Assembly: GCA_943788345.1 (NCBI GenBank)
Contig: CALSPX010000011.1
Coordinates: 62,001 to 126,000, forward strand
Origin: Ascidiaceihabitans sp023955215
GTDB taxonomy: Bacteria > Pseudomonadota > Alphaproteobacteria > Rhodobacterales > Rhodobacteraceae
Direction of reading: 5' to 3'
Length of the DNA: 64,000 nt
Positions 34,773 to 44,995 of the stretch are shown here, piece by piece. The notes beneath the pieces were generated by a model. That model did no database searches, was not told where the DNA came from, and saw only the letters and a list, made by a program, of their open reading frames with translations. Positions within the stretch are counted from its first letter, which is position 1. The number at the start of each line of letters is the position of its first letter. The position numbers were made by a program, and so were the translations under genes.

Positions 34773-35627
34773 TAGCCACGCCCCCCTTTAAGTGAGGTTG
34801 TGCGATTCAACACCCAGTCTGCGACCAAGTTGACCGAGATAGCCAATGTAGCGATGGCGACAGCGGGGTAGAGTGCTGCACCAATACCAAAGTTAATACC
34901 GTCTTTGTTTTCTTTCACGATCCCGCCCCAGTCTGCCAGCGGTGGCTGAACGCCGATACCAAGGAAGGACAGGGTTGAGATGAACAACACCATAAAGATA
35001 AAGCGTAATCCCATCTCAGCAATAAGCGGGGACAATGCGTTTGGCAGAATTTCACGGAAGATAATCCATGCGATTTTTTCACCGCGTAGACGGGCGGCTT
35101 CGACGAATTCCATCACTGAAATATCGACGGCAACTGCACGAGCAAGGCGGAACACGCGCGTGGAATCCAATAGGCCCATCAGGACAATCAATGTCACAAC
35201 AGTCACGTCGATCGCGGATAGGATTACGAGCGCTAGGATCAGCGACGGGATGGACATGACCAAGTCGACGAACCGCGATAGGGCTTGATCAACCCAACCG
35301 CCCGAAACAGCGGCAAAGAACCCGAGGACTGGAACCGGTGGTAAAGCTAAGGATCGTAGCAGCAGTTGCGATAAGAATGGTCGTTTGGCCACCGTAAATC
35401 ATGCGGGTTAGCAGGTCGCGGCCAATCTGGTCGGTGCCAAGCCAGTATTGAGCGTCAACAGTGCCTTCAGGGGCCGTGCCGAGTAGGAAACCAAGGCGGG
35501 AGGGTTCCCATACTTCTCCAACTGTTTCGGCCATGCCGTAGGGGGCAACCCATGAAGCGAAGATGGCGCAGAAGAAATAGACGCCTGTTATGAATAGGCC
35601 GATAAGGGCGGACAGCGGTATACGCAT
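34772..35627 (-). pseudogene. Peptide ABC transporter permease (DppC-like), frameshifted
   Basis: Inner-membrane permease split into two frames. The first part reads MRIPLSALIGLFITGVYFF through GRDLLTRMIYGGQTTILIA. The second resumes with VLGFFAAVSGGWVDQALSRF and includes the EAARLRGEKIAWIIFREILPN coupling helix of the family. The frames meet near 35331-35332; removing one of the two G there (plus strand) restores TTGSVLGFF. All other features are normal and the rest of the frame is open, so the lesion looks recent or is a read error. Confidence 0.8.
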
Positions 35628-35712
35628 CAAAAAATCCCCGCATTGGTATTAGGGTGCGCTGAATAATGGGCGCGGGAAAGCAACGGGGCTGAAAGAAGCG
35701 AAGACAGCACGT

Positions 35713-36670
35713 TCATTTTGGATGCCTCAGTCTTGGATTGGACAGGATCGATACGATGTCCGCGATCATGTTCAGGATGATATAAACTGCTGAAAAGATG
35801 ATACCGGAGGTTAAAACAACCGGAACATCGCGTTTCACCACCGCATCAACCAAATATTGGCCCATGCCTGGATAGGCGAACACTGCCTCGACAACCACAA
35901 CACCGACCACAAGGTATGCAAGGTTGATCATCACCACGTTTACAATTGGTGCGACCGCGTTTGGAAAGGCGTGCCTGCGGATGACCTCAAAGCTAGACAG
36001 CCCCTTCAGTTCGGCCGTTTCGATATAGGCCGACTGCATCACGTTCAGAATGGCCGCGCGTGTCATGCGCATCATGTGTGCCAGCACAACCATTGTAAGG
36101 ACCGCGATAGGCAGGGAAATCGAGTGTAATTTTTCAAGCAGCGGCATGTCGGGTGGGACATTGGCAAATGATGGTGCCCAGCCTAGCTTCACTGCGAAAA
36201 CAAAGATTAGAATATAGGCGATCATGAATTCTGGCAGAGAAATCGCGGCCAGCGTTGATCCGGAAATTACTTTGTCAGGCCATCTGTTGAGGTAGCGCAC
36301 AGCGACTCAGCCCAAGCAAGATCGCAACAGGAACAGAGATGAGAGCGGCCCAGAAGGCCAAGAACATCGTTGCGCCCAGTCGTTTCCCGATTTGTTCGCC
36401 GATAGGCAATTTGTTGGAAAGGGCGTTACCCATGTCGCCAGTTAAAATACCGCCGATCCATTCTGCATAACGCGTCAGAGCAGGCCGATTTAGACCCATT
36501 TCTTCGCGCAGGTTGGCAAGATTTTCAGGCGTGGCTGATTGGCCCAACTGCGCCTGTGCAGCGTCACCAGGCAATATTTCGGTCAAGCCAAAGAGGAGCG
36601 CAGAGGCGGCGAAGAGCAGGAGGATGCCCAGCGATAGACGCTGGGCAACCAATTTTAGAATGGGATGCAT
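35713..36670 (-). pseudogene. Peptide ABC transporter permease (DppB-like), frameshifted
   Basis: The first frame runs from MHPILKLVAQRLSLGI through LISVPVAILLGLS. The second begins VRYLNRWPDKVISGSTLAA and contains the coupling motif SAYIETAELKGLSSFEVIRRHAFPN. They join at about 36305, where removal of one base (A on the plus strand) restores GLSAVRYLNRW. The base is not in a homopolymer. Two single-base lesions in adjacent permease genes would abolish transport if real. Confidence 0.8.
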
Positions 36671-36679
36671 AAGTCTGAC

Positions 36680-38267
36680 TTACGCTTTCCATGTTTTCGC
36701 AAAAGCGTGCCAGTACATTTGTGCTCCGTTCGGATTGGTTTCCCAGCCCTGAACTTCTGTAGAAATGGCGTCAACGAAGTCGTTGAACATAGGCACCATG
36801 ACGCCGCCCTCTTCGTTCAGCATGCGACCCATTTTCGAATAGATTTCTTTGCGTTTGCCTTCGTCTAATTCAGCACGCGCTTCTAGAAGCATCGCATCAA
36901 ATTCTGGACGTTTCCAGCGTGTGTCGTTCCAATCGGCTGTGGATAGGTAAGCCGAACTATACATTTGATCCTGAACTGGGCGGCCGCTCCAATAAGATGC
37001 GCAATATGGCTGTACGTTCCATACGTTATCCCAGTAACCGTCATTTGGCTCACGTTTAATTTCAAGAGGAATACCAGCTGCTTGGCAGGTTTGCTGGAAT
37101 AATGCTGCCGCATCAACCGCACCAGGGAACGCGCCGTCTGCGGTCCGCAAGATGATAGGTGATCCATCGTGGCCAGATGCTTTGTAGTGTGCAGCTGCTT
37201 TTTCAAGATCGAATGAACGCTGCGGAATCGTGTCGTCAAACAATGGGTATGCTTCGTTGATTGGCGTATCGTTTCCGATAGAACCAAAGCCTTGAAGGAT
37301 TTTGTCGACCATTTCCTGACGATTCAATGCGTGCTTAAGCGCAAGGCGAAGTTCGTTGTTGTCAAAAGGTGCTGTATCAACATGCGCGATGAATACGTAG
37401 TGGCCCCGACCGGATGTTGTTTGAAGTTCAATGTTGGGCGCGCGACCCAACAATTTAGCAATTTTTGGCTCAACACGGCTCATCGAGTCAATCTGGCCAG
37501 ATTGTAAAGCTGCTGTACGGGCTGTTGCATCGTTCAAAGCGATCAACTCGACAGTGTCATAGTGACCCATTTCGTTTGCGGCCCAGTGGTTTGGGTTCTT
37601 TCTTGAACGTCATGCGAACGCCAGGTTCATCCGTTTCAAGCGTGTACAAGCCTGTACCGATTGCTGCGGCAGGATCGTCGAAACCGCCGTTTGGTTGGAT
37701 AATCAAATGATAGTCGCTCATTAGGTATGGAAGGTCAGCATTTCCAACGGCAAGGCTCAATTCAAACACATCGCCATCTGCACGCATCGATCCGATGCCC
37801 TTCATGATACCCAAAGCGCCTGATTTTGAGTCTTCATTGCTGTGGCGCTGCATCGTTGCCAAAACGTCTTCGGCTGTTACGGCTGCACCGTTAGAGAATG
37901 TGATGCCTTCACGGATTTTAAAGCGCCAAGTTTTTGCTTCGTTGGAACCTTCCCAGCTTTCGGCAACTTTTGGTTCCAGGCCATTTGGACCAGGATAAAC
38001 GAGTGTTTCGCCCCAGACGTAACCACCGGCGATAGGGACGTCAGAAGACCACGTAGCAGGGTCTTGCGAGTTTGTAGACTCACCACCTTGAATGCCCATA
38101 CGGAAAGTGCCGCCTTTGACGGGGCCAGCAGCATAAGCGGCGTCAGCCAACATTGTTGAGGCGACAGCAGCCGTCACGCCAAGTGCAGCAGCTTTGCTCA
38201 TAAATTCGCGACGCGTCATCGTGCCGGCGGTAACTTTCGTGGACAGTAGTTTGAGTTCATTACTCAT
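36680..38267 (-). pseudogene. Peptide ABC transporter substrate-binding protein, frameshifted
   Basis: Family 5 extracellular solute-binding protein, about 528 residues if whole. It has a twin-arginine-like signal (TMTRREFMSKAAALGVTAAV to an AYA cleavage site), then GGTFRMGIQGGESTNSQDPAT, and ends with a typical MYWHAFAKTWKA. The frame changes near 37598. Removing one base there turns KKEPKPLG into KKNPNHWAANEMGHYD, the form expected for this family. The ATG at 38267 follows GGGAGA. It heads the operon with both permeases and the fused ATPase. No ligand can be assigned. Confidence 0.8.
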
Positions 38268-38391
38268 ATTGTTATCTCCCAATTGGTTAATCAGTGGCGT
38301 CTGATGCGCTCATTCTTGATTGGTGTGCGCTAAGGTTTGCGCATTATTCAACTACTCGCAAGGGTTAATACTTTTTGATGGCGTTGTCGTG

Positions 38392-40386
38392 TCAGGTACC
38401 ATTGCGCAAAATTTCATCGTTTAGGTCACGTTGATAGATGAGTTGATCATTTTCAAACGCTTCGATTTTAGCCGAAAGGTAAAAAGTGTCTTTGTCAGAC
38501 CACATTTCACAGCGTGCTTCTGTGCGCAATCTAATGTTTTTGCGCTCTAGCTCGTCTGTCCAGTGGCAGCTGCCTTTGGCTGATAACGGATCGTTGGGGT
38601 GGATTTGCCAATGTTCGCGTGCAGTGGAACCATTGATCAGGCCGTGATTCCCATCGCGTACTTTGCCGAAATCATCCACGATATGGAGGTGAACAATGCC
38701 GGTGTTTAGGTCAGTTTCTTGACGACGACTGTTTGTGTCTTCACGGATTGTGGTTGTTTCCCAAGGATCGGCCGCCTCTGGCGGTGGAAAGGTGACAGTG
38801 CTGCCTGCGACTTCGTTCAATAGTGGCAGGTTTATAGAACCGTTGTGAATTTGCAGGCGTGTCGCTTCGGGCGACGGCCATAACAATGGCCAGTAGGCGT
38901 TGGAAATAGAAACGCGGACACGGTGCCCAGCTGGGACAGTGTAGGCGCATTGATCAAGGTTTAGCGTAACGTTGATGGGCTGATTGATGGGTAGCGGTTT
39001 GGATTGCTCATGCCCGTCACGATGACACAGGTTTATCACACCATATGTGATCCGTGTGCTGGCCCCGTCGGGATGAATGTGGTTCAGCCGCACTGCCAGC
39101 TGCGCAACAGGCTTATCGCTGCTGAGCTTTAGCGTGATTTGAGGGGCGCCGGTAATCACCAGATCGCCATTTAATGTGTTTCCGTCCCATATCGTTGATA
39201 GGGTATCGTCACGGCGTTGATCGCCGGGCATTTCAGGGCCCAGCCAGATTGCACAATATTCGCCAGAGTCCGCTCCGCAATCTTGGGGTGATGTAACCTT
39301 GGCATCAATCTTGGCGGGTTCATCCCTTAGGCCATCATCACCCAAGAAATAGGTCCGAATTTCTGCTGGATGTTGATGATCACGTTCAGGTGTCTGAGCG
39401 ACCCATCGTCCTGCGCGTTCGGTGTACCATGTTTGTGGGCGTACACTGTCCATTTGATACAGGCGCAAATCTGGATCAGTCTCAACGCCCGTTTCAATCC
39501 CTTTGAGCCACTTGTCCCACCAACGCAGTGCTTCTTGTAAAAAACCGATGCGCGGTTCGGGAATAGCAAAATGGGGGTATTTATGAACCCACGGGCCAAC
39601 AATTCCTTTAGAGCCCTCAATGTTCTCAACAACATTTGAAACCGTATTCTTATAGGCGTCACCCCAGCCACCGATTGCCAGCACTTTGGCTTTGATCGTG
39701 CTGAAATCTTCGCAAACTGATCCATGCTTCCAATACTCATCACGGGTTTGGTGACGCAGCCAAGTGGCAGGTAAAAACGGTTCGTTCTCAAGCCGATCCA
39801 ACCACATCTCACGCCAGTCGCTGCGTAGGGCCGGATCAGGTGCACGGCCCGAGTAAGACCACATAGTTGCGCCCCAGCCCAAGTTCTCGTTCAGCAGGCA
39901 GCCCCCCTTGTAGTGAATGTCATCGGCGAAGCGGTCGACGGTTGAGCAAAGAGTGATGATCGCCTTCAGCTCTGGTGGGGTCATTGCGGCGACTTGCAGT
40001 GAATTGAAGCCTCCCCAACTGATACCCATCATTCCGATGGACCCATTGCACCAGTCCTGTGCGGCTAGATGTTGAATAACCTCAACCGCGTCATCTAATT
40101 CTTGTTGGGTGTATTCGTCTTCCATCAGGCCGTGGCTGTCGCCGTTGCCGCGCATATCTACGCGTGCACATGCATAGCCGCGCTGCGCAAAATAGGGATG
40201 GGTCAACGCATCACGTGCAGTCGTGCCGTCGCGTTTACGGTAAGGCAGAAACTCTAGGATGACTGGTACCGGATCATCCAAAGCATCGATAGGTTTCCAA
40301 AGTCGTGTCGAAAGACGGGTGCTGTCTGAAAGGGTAATACCGTAGTCGGCGTCTTCACAGATTTCGCGCAGGCTGTTTTGTTTCAT
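38392..40386 (-). CDS. CocE/NonD-family hydrolase (X-Pro dipeptidyl-peptidase type)
   Basis: A 664-residue serine hydrolase with an S15-type alpha/beta domain: RVDMRGNGDSHG, the nucleophile elbow GMMGISWGGFNSLQ, and GWGDAYKNTVSN with the acid. A helical cap follows, and a C-terminal jelly-roll (AQLAVRLNHIHPDGASTRITYGV, VPAGHRVRVSISNAYWP). Such enzymes cleave acyl esters or N-terminal dipeptides and have no export signal here. It lies directly upstream of the peptide-type transporter, so it may hydrolyse the imported substrate. Confidence 0.88.
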   Translation of the reverse strand: MKQNSLREICEDADYGITLSDSTRLSTRLWKPIDALDDPVPVILEFLPYRKRDGTTARDALTHPYFAQRGYACARVDMRGNGDSHGLMEDEYTQQELDDAVEVIQHLAAQDWCNGSIGMMGISWGGFNSLQVAAMTPPELKAIITLCSTVDRFADDIHYKGGCLLNENLGWGATMWSYSGRAPDPALRSDWREMWLDRLENEPFLPATWLRHQTRDEYWKHGSVCEDFSTIKAKVLAIGGWGDAYKNTVSNVVENIEGSKGIVGPWVHKYPHFAIPEPRIGFLQEALRWWDKWLKGIETGVETDPDLRLYQMDSVRPQTWYTERAGRWVAQTPERDHQHPAEIRTYFLGDDGLRDEPAKIDAKVTSPQDCGADSGEYCAIWLGPEMPGDQRRDDTLSTIWDGNTLNGDLVITGAPQITLKLSSDKPVAQLAVRLNHIHPDGASTRITYGVINLCHRDGHEQSKPLPINQPINVTLNLDQCAYTVPAGHRVRVSISNAYWPLLWPSPEATRLQIHNGSINLPLLNEVAGSTVTFPPPEAADPWETTTIREDTNSRRQETDLNTGIVHLHIVDDFGKVRDGNHGLINGSTAREHWQIHPNDPLSAKGSCHWTDELERKNIRLRTEARCEMWSDKDTFYLSAKIEAFENDQLIYQRDLNDEILRNGT

Positions 40387-40424
40387 ACTTCACGGTCGGG
40401 CCATCGCCAGATTCTGTCAATAGC

Positions 40425-41531
40425 CTAGCTCGATCGAACTTCTGCGATCAAAAGATCCATGACATTGGTGCCAGTCGGACCAGACCTTATCAACACATCC
40501 TTGGCATCCAGCCATGGTGCAACGTTAGCCTGTTCAATGGCGAGGTGGCCACTTTCATCCCACGTTTGGCCATCCACAAGCGCACCTGCGGCATCCGTTG
40601 GGCCATCGGTTCCGTCGGTACCGGCCACCAGAACGCGTATACCCGTAGTACCTTTGAGTTCGCGGGCGATCATCGCAGCGAGCATCATATTGCGACCGCC
40701 AAGCCCTGGGTTCGACGGAAGAACGACAGTCGGCTCACCGCCCATGATGTGAATTCCGTCTTCTGAGGCGCGAAGCTGGGCCACAATCTTAGTCGCTAAG
40801 ACAGTGACGTCGTCATACATATCCTCAAGGTTGTTGATAGCAGATGTGCCTGCATGGTCTGCTGCAGCTTGCCGTGCGATCTTATTGCTGGCGACGATAA
40901 GGGAGGTGTATTCAAAATCGAATGTGTTGGGTGCGGCTGCGATACCTGATCCGATTACGCCAACATCATCACCCTGAACGTCGGAAATTGCAAAGGCCGT
41001 AACCCTGGATCCCATGAAGCCTTCCAGTGCTTTGCCGCCTTTGATTTGTGATACTTCTTTGCGGCGGGCGTTCATCGCGTGAATATCCTTGCCTGAGGCC
41101 AGCAAAATTTCCGTTTCCAGGGTAAGGTCTTTGAGGGTTATACCGGCAGGCAGCACCTCCGCCAATGATGATGCACCACCAGACACGAGGAACAGGAGGT
41201 GCGCGTCTTTCCCGCACTTAGCAATCGCGTCTTGGATCGCGGCTCCACCGGCCAAAGACGCCTCATCCGGTACTGGGTGTGCGCTTTGCACGACTTTAGC
41301 ATGTTTCGGCGCATCTTCTGTATGGTCATATTTTGTCACAATCAGGGTCGGAATTTTGCCGAATGTATCATGCACAGCAGCAGCCATTGAGGCCGCGGCT
41401 TTGCCCGCTGCTATAACAAAATCAGGTCGGGTAATTTGATGGGCGGCTAACGCGCTATTGACGCTTGAACGACCTTGAACGGCAGCGACACCAGAGCGCC
41501 AGATGGCCAATAGGTCATTCTTGGAAGACAT
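40425..41531 (-). CDS. Glycerate 2-kinase (MOFRL/DUF4147 family)
   Basis: A 368-residue kinase of the GarK-unrelated MOFRL type (TtuD-like), which phosphorylates glycerate to 2-phosphoglycerate. It shows LLFLVSGGASSLAEVLPAG, the IHAMNARRKEVSQIKGGKAL segment, IMGGEPTVVLP and the C-terminal MOFRL region VAGTDGTDGPTDAAGALVDG, ending RSGPTGTNVMDLLIAE. A GGAG site precedes the ATG at 41531. It shares a strand with the CocE hydrolase and the ABC genes and may serve hydroxypyruvate/tartronate or serine-derived carbon. Confidence 0.9.
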   Translation of the reverse strand: MSSKNDLLAIWRSGVAAVQGRSSVNSALAAHQITRPDFVIAAGKAAASMAAAVHDTFGKIPTLIVTKYDHTEDAPKHAKVVQSAHPVPDEASLAGGAAIQDAIAKCGKDAHLLFLVSGGASSLAEVLPAGITLKDLTLETEILLASGKDIHAMNARRKEVSQIKGGKALEGFMGSRVTAFAISDVQGDDVGVIGSGIAAAPNTFDFEYTSLIVASNKIARQAAADHAGTSAINNLEDMYDDVTVLATKIVAQLRASEDGIHIMGGEPTVVLPSNPGLGGRNMMLAAMIARELKGTTGIRVLVAGTDGTDGPTDAAGALVDGQTWDESGHLAIEQANVAPWLDAKDVLIRSGPTGTNVMDLLIAEVRSS

Positions 41532-41534
41532 TTT

Positions 41535-42057
41535 TTACTCCTTTGTGATATTCAGTGGAAATAATACGATTGCATTGCAGTCAATGAAATAGCCTAAACG
41601 CCCAGAAATCCACTTGAAGCGCAGCGGATCGATACCAAATGCATCAACGTGCAGGCCAGCGGCAGCCAAACCATAAAGGATTGGGGCCACGATGCCCGGT
41701 TCAGAGCGGTAGGCCGCAAATGCGATACCAAGACCTGTTAGCACCGTTGAGATCAGTCTGCGTGGCAGGGCAGGGCTACGCGCCACTTTGCGCGCGTTAA
41801 TTTTGTTTCAGGGTGAGGCCACCGCGCAGCAACCACGCGGCTAAGGTAAGCATTACGGCTGAGATTAACGCGACGATTAATGCCACAGCACCCTTATTGA
41901 GAGACATAAACACCATCGGAATGGCAGGAATGAACAGCAGATTAGAACGGGTACCCATAGGATCAACACGCACTTTTTCGTAAGCGCCTGTGTTGATTTC
42001 ACCACGTTCGAATGTGTCGCCATCTGGGCTAAACTGACCACCAAATTTCTTTGCCAT
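41535..42057 (-). pseudogene. XpaC-like membrane protein, truncated and frameshifted
   Basis: The N-terminal part (KKFGGQFSPDGD, then two hydrophobic segments NLLFIPAIPMVFMSL and VALIVALISAVMLTLAAWLL) and a second frame (ARKVARSPALPRRLI, FAAYRSEPGIVAPILYG, HVDAFGIDPL) together match the membrane half of roseobacter XpaC-like proteins, as I remember them. They are joined by removing one T of a TTTT run near 41801-41804. After FGIDPL the protein departs from the family, and the long C-terminal half is gone. The last 28 residues overlap what looks like the leader of the glycerate kinase gene. This suggests a deletion junction. Confidence 0.6.
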
Positions 42058-42139
42058 GCTTTATAGACCTCCCAGCCAACCAGTCGTTACACCGAACATC
42101 AAAACTATCAGCGCAGAATATACGATTTTGCGAAACGAA

Positions 42140-43039
42140 TTAGGTCCCATTTGTCCACCTTGGACAAGGTGTAAGAATGATACGGGCTTTCACAAGTCTG
42201 CATCCGTTTTCTTTGGTGCTTAGTGCTTCTGAGCCAGTGCGGCGTTCAGCGTTCAGTTTGCGTGAGTAGCCCGATTGAATGACTTCAACCGCGACCAACA
42301 CCAATACTGAGAAGTAGAATGTCGTTTTGGACATCGGGATGACTTCGTAGCCGAACAAGCGCAGTGCCAACGCATCGTCGTGCATCGCATGTGCCGCAGC
42401 TTGACCCGCTTCACCGATCAAAACTACACCAACGATCAACAAGATGAACAAGCCAAGAACCTCATACATGCGGTTGGCTTCAAGGAAGCGTGTGACGCTG
42501 TCAGCCAGCAAAAGCATTGCAAGGCCTGAAAGCAAGATTGCAGTCGCAAGGATTGGGAAGACATCGGTGATCGCAAGGGCAGATAGAACCGAGTCGAAAG
42601 AGAAGATGAGGTTCATGACCACGATCATAACCACAACCTGTTTCGCCGATTTCCCAGATTTGTTAGCCAAATCCGTATCAAGGTGTTCGATAGAAAGCAT
42701 GTGACCGATTTCTTTGACGGCTGTATACATGATGAAGATACCGCCGAGAATGAAGACGCAGGTGGCAAAGTTCACACCGCCCGTAATCACGCCAGTCCAT
42801 TCAAGGATTACAAAGGGTTCTGCCATCGCATCGATCAGTTGGATCATCACAAACAGCAATACAACGCGTAGTGCAACGGCAATTAGGATGCCCCAACGAC
42901 GCACAGCAGCTTGTTGGGCAACAGGTGCCCGTTGGCTTTCAATGCTGATGTAAAGCAAGTTATCAAAACCCAAAACAGCCTGCAAAAAGCAAAGCATGAG
43001 CAGGTTACCAAGGTTTTCGATGGTCAGTAGATCGGTCAT
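42140..43039 (-). CDS. TerC-family integral membrane protein
   Basis: A 299-residue membrane protein with seven to nine hydrophobic segments. Family motifs are QAVLGFDNLLYISIESQ and IFSFDSVLSALAITD, with the paired acidic residues thought to bind metal. TerC proteins are linked to tellurite resistance and to metal (manganese) loading of exported enzymes. The start at 43039 replaces a longer form beginning at 43063. The C-terminal tail after ERRTG looks longer than usual. Its normal neighbours XpaC and TelA are reduced or absent here. Confidence 0.88.
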   Translation of the reverse strand: MTDLLTIENLGNLLMLCFLQAVLGFDNLLYISIESQRAPVAQQAAVRRWGILIAVALRVVLLFVMIQLIDAMAEPFVILEWTGVITGGVNFATCVFILGGIFIMYTAVKEIGHMLSIEHLDTDLANKSGKSAKQVVVMIVVMNLIFSFDSVLSALAITDVFPILATAILLSGLAMLLLADSVTRFLEANRMYEVLGLFILLIVGVVLIGEAGQAAAHAMHDDALALRLFGYEVIPMSKTTFYFSVLVLVAVEVIQSGYSRKLNAERRTGSEALSTKENGCRLVKARIILTPCPRWTNGT

Positions 43040-43157
43040 GTGGAGTCCCCAAGCGTTATTCACGCGTTAAAAATTTGACACCCTTTTAGCGCATAAGATG
43101 GGGACGTAACAATTGTTCAGCTAAGCCGTTAGGAGAGTTTCCACCATTTCGGCACCT

Positions 43158-44381
43158 TTAGCGGTTGTTTGGACCTCTAGGTTTCCCAAATGGCTTGCCT
43201 GATGGACGACCTGCCGGCTTGCCAGTGCTGGAACCCGCGGGACGGCCAAACGGCTTGCCACCTGGTTTACCTGTCGGGCGGCCCGTTGGTTTGCCTGCTG
43301 GGCTACCAGTTGGGCGACCTGTTTGCTTTGTACCCGGGCGCCCCTTTGGCTTGCCATAGCTCCAGCCATCTTCGCGTTCGTCATACATATCGGCCTCGGC
43401 ACGATCAGGACGACCGTGCTGTTTGCCGAATGTCTTTGTTGCGCCTTTTCCACGGCCCATCGGTTCCGCTTTGGCCTTAGCTTTGCGGTCGGCCTCTGAG
43501 CGGGCCATGTTGCGCGTGCGTCCTTGTTCGGACGGTTTGCGCGAAATGGGTTCTTTGCGTGGTGGACGTTCGCCGCGTTTGACGGTTTTTCCCTTGGCGG
43601 TCGTTGCTGGCTCATCAGCGGCACCAGCATCAAGGCCAAGTTGGTCGCGCATGACTTTGCGACGTATTTCTTCAACTTCGCCTTGCTTTAGATCGCCCAA
43701 TTGGAACGGGCCATAGCTGATGCGGATCAGGCGATTTACTGTCAGTCCAACGTCTTGCATTGCACGGCGAATTTCGCGGTTCTTACCTTCGCGCAAGCCC
43801 ACAGTCAGCCAAGCGTTCGCGCCCTGTTGGCGATCAATCGTGACTTGCATGGCTTGATATTTTTCACCGTCCACGATGACACCGTTGCGCAGGGGCGCAA
43901 ACGTATCCTCAGTGGGACGGCCATTGACGCGCACGCGGTAGCGGCGCAACCAACCTGTTGAAGGTAGTTCCAGTTTGCGTTTGATCCCACCATCGTTGGT
44001 GAGCAGCAAAAGACCCTCAGAGTTGATATCTAGACGGCCAATCGCGAGAACGCGCGGCAGGTCTTCGGGCATTTCGTCATAGATGGTCTTGCGACCTTTT
44101 TCATCGCGGTCAGATGTGACCAGACCCGCGGGCTTGTGATATAGCCAAAGACGGGGCGCATCGGGTTCGCCGACTTGCTTGCCATCCACAGTGATACGGT
44201 CGGCGGCTGTCACGTTAAGTGCTGCGCGCTCAACTTTGGACCCGTTTACGTAAACGCGGCCCTCCTCGATCATCCGCTCAACGTCACGTCGACTGGCGAC
44301 GCCTGCGCGGGCGATGACTTTGGCAATACGGTCGCCTGCGGTTGCAGAGGCGGTGGCTTTATCTTTTGAGTCTTTTGTCAT
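43158..44381 (-). CDS. rluB: 23S rRNA pseudouridine synthase (RluB-like) with a long Gly-Lys-Pro-Arg tail
   Basis: A 407-residue enzyme. It has an S4 RNA-binding domain at about residues 18-65 (RIAKVIARAGVASRRDVERM) and the RsuA/RluB catalytic domain, with the catalytic aspartate in AIGRLDINSEGLLLLTNDGG and then KNREIRRAMQDVGLTVNRLIRISYGPF. From about residue 255 it carries a basic low-complexity tail, which ends in degenerate GRPTGKP-type repeats. Tails like this are common in alphaproteobacterial RluB proteins and probably bind RNA. It is divergent from tadA, a conserved arrangement. Confidence 0.9.
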   Translation of the reverse strand: MTKDSKDKATASATAGDRIAKVIARAGVASRRDVERMIEEGRVYVNGSKVERAALNVTAADRITVDGKQVGEPDAPRLWLYHKPAGLVTSDRDEKGRKTIYDEMPEDLPRVLAIGRLDINSEGLLLLTNDGGIKRKLELPSTGWLRRYRVRVNGRPTEDTFAPLRNGVIVDGEKYQAMQVTIDRQQGANAWLTVGLREGKNREIRRAMQDVGLTVNRLIRISYGPFQLGDLKQGEVEEIRRKVMRDQLGLDAGAADEPATTAKGKTVKRGERPPRKEPISRKPSEQGRTRNMARSEADRKAKAKAEPMGRGKGATKTFGKQHGRPDRAEADMYDEREDGWSYGKPKGRPGTKQTGRPTGSPAGKPTGRPTGKPGGKPFGRPAGSSTGKPAGRPSGKPFGKPRGPNNR

Positions 44382-44444
44382 GTCGCCCGCTCTAGACTAT
44401 CCTGCGCACTTGCGAAAGCACGGGTTTTGGTGGCAATTGAAACT

Positions 44445-44894
44445 ATGGTTTTTAAATCCTTCATGTCCGAGGCGCTGGTTCAAGCGCGCGCTGCCGCTGA
44501 TCGGGGCGAAGTGCCCGTGGGCGCGGTGATCGTGGATGGGGCAGGACAGGTGATTGCATCGGCTGGAAACCGCACCCGCGAATTGAATGACCCAACAGCC
44601 CATGCCGAAGTGTTGGCGATACGGGCGGCCTGTTCGGCTTTGGGCGTTGAACGCCTGACGGGTTGCGATCTGTACGTCACGTTAGAGCCATGCCCGATGT
44701 GCGCCGCTGCCATCAGCAACGCCCGCATCGGGCGGCTGTATTACGGCGCGAGCGATCCTAAGTCCGGCGGGGTAGAACAAGGGCCGCGCGTGTTTTCTCA
44801 CGCCCAATGCCACCATGCGCCAGAGGTTTACGATGGGATCGACGCGGGCGCGTCGGGGGATTTGTTGAAGGCGTTTTTTAAGGGGCGACGGTGA
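44445..44894 (+). CDS. tadA: tRNA-specific adenosine deaminase TadA
   Basis: A 149-residue cytidine-deaminase-fold enzyme that converts A34 to inosine in tRNA-Arg(ACG). The zinc and proton-transfer motifs are TAHAEVLAIRAA and LEPCPMCAAAISNARI; the closing region FSHAQCHHAPEVYDG is typical. Divergent from rluB with 63 bases between starts. The ATG at 44445 aligns best with the family start; a GTG at 44427 is possible. Essential in most bacteria. Confidence 0.92.
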   Translation: MVFKSFMSEALVQARAAADRGEVPVGAVIVDGAGQVIASAGNRTRELNDPTAHAEVLAIRAACSALGVERLTGCDLYVTLEPCPMCAAAISNARIGRLYYGASDPKSGGVEQGPRVFSHAQCHHAPEVYDGIDAGASGDLLKAFFKGRR

Positions 44895-44995
44895 GGGGGG
44901 GGGCAGAGGTAGATGTCCGGTTAGAGCCCAATCTGATCGATGCTGCGCCGGTCACTAATGTCCGCTATGCGGGAAGTGCATGACACTTTGGGGAG

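Noticed and set aside
35627..35716. 29-codon reading frame between the DppB and DppC genes, overlapping both
   Set aside because: It begins in ATGA with the dppB stop and ends in TGATG with the dppC start, which is suggestive, but it has no recognisable composition or domain. It may be only a relic of an earlier dppC N-terminus.
35300..37610. Programmed ribosomal frameshifting in the ABC genes
   Set aside because: No slippery heptamer or downstream structure is seen at the three junctions, and three separate events in one operon would be without precedent.
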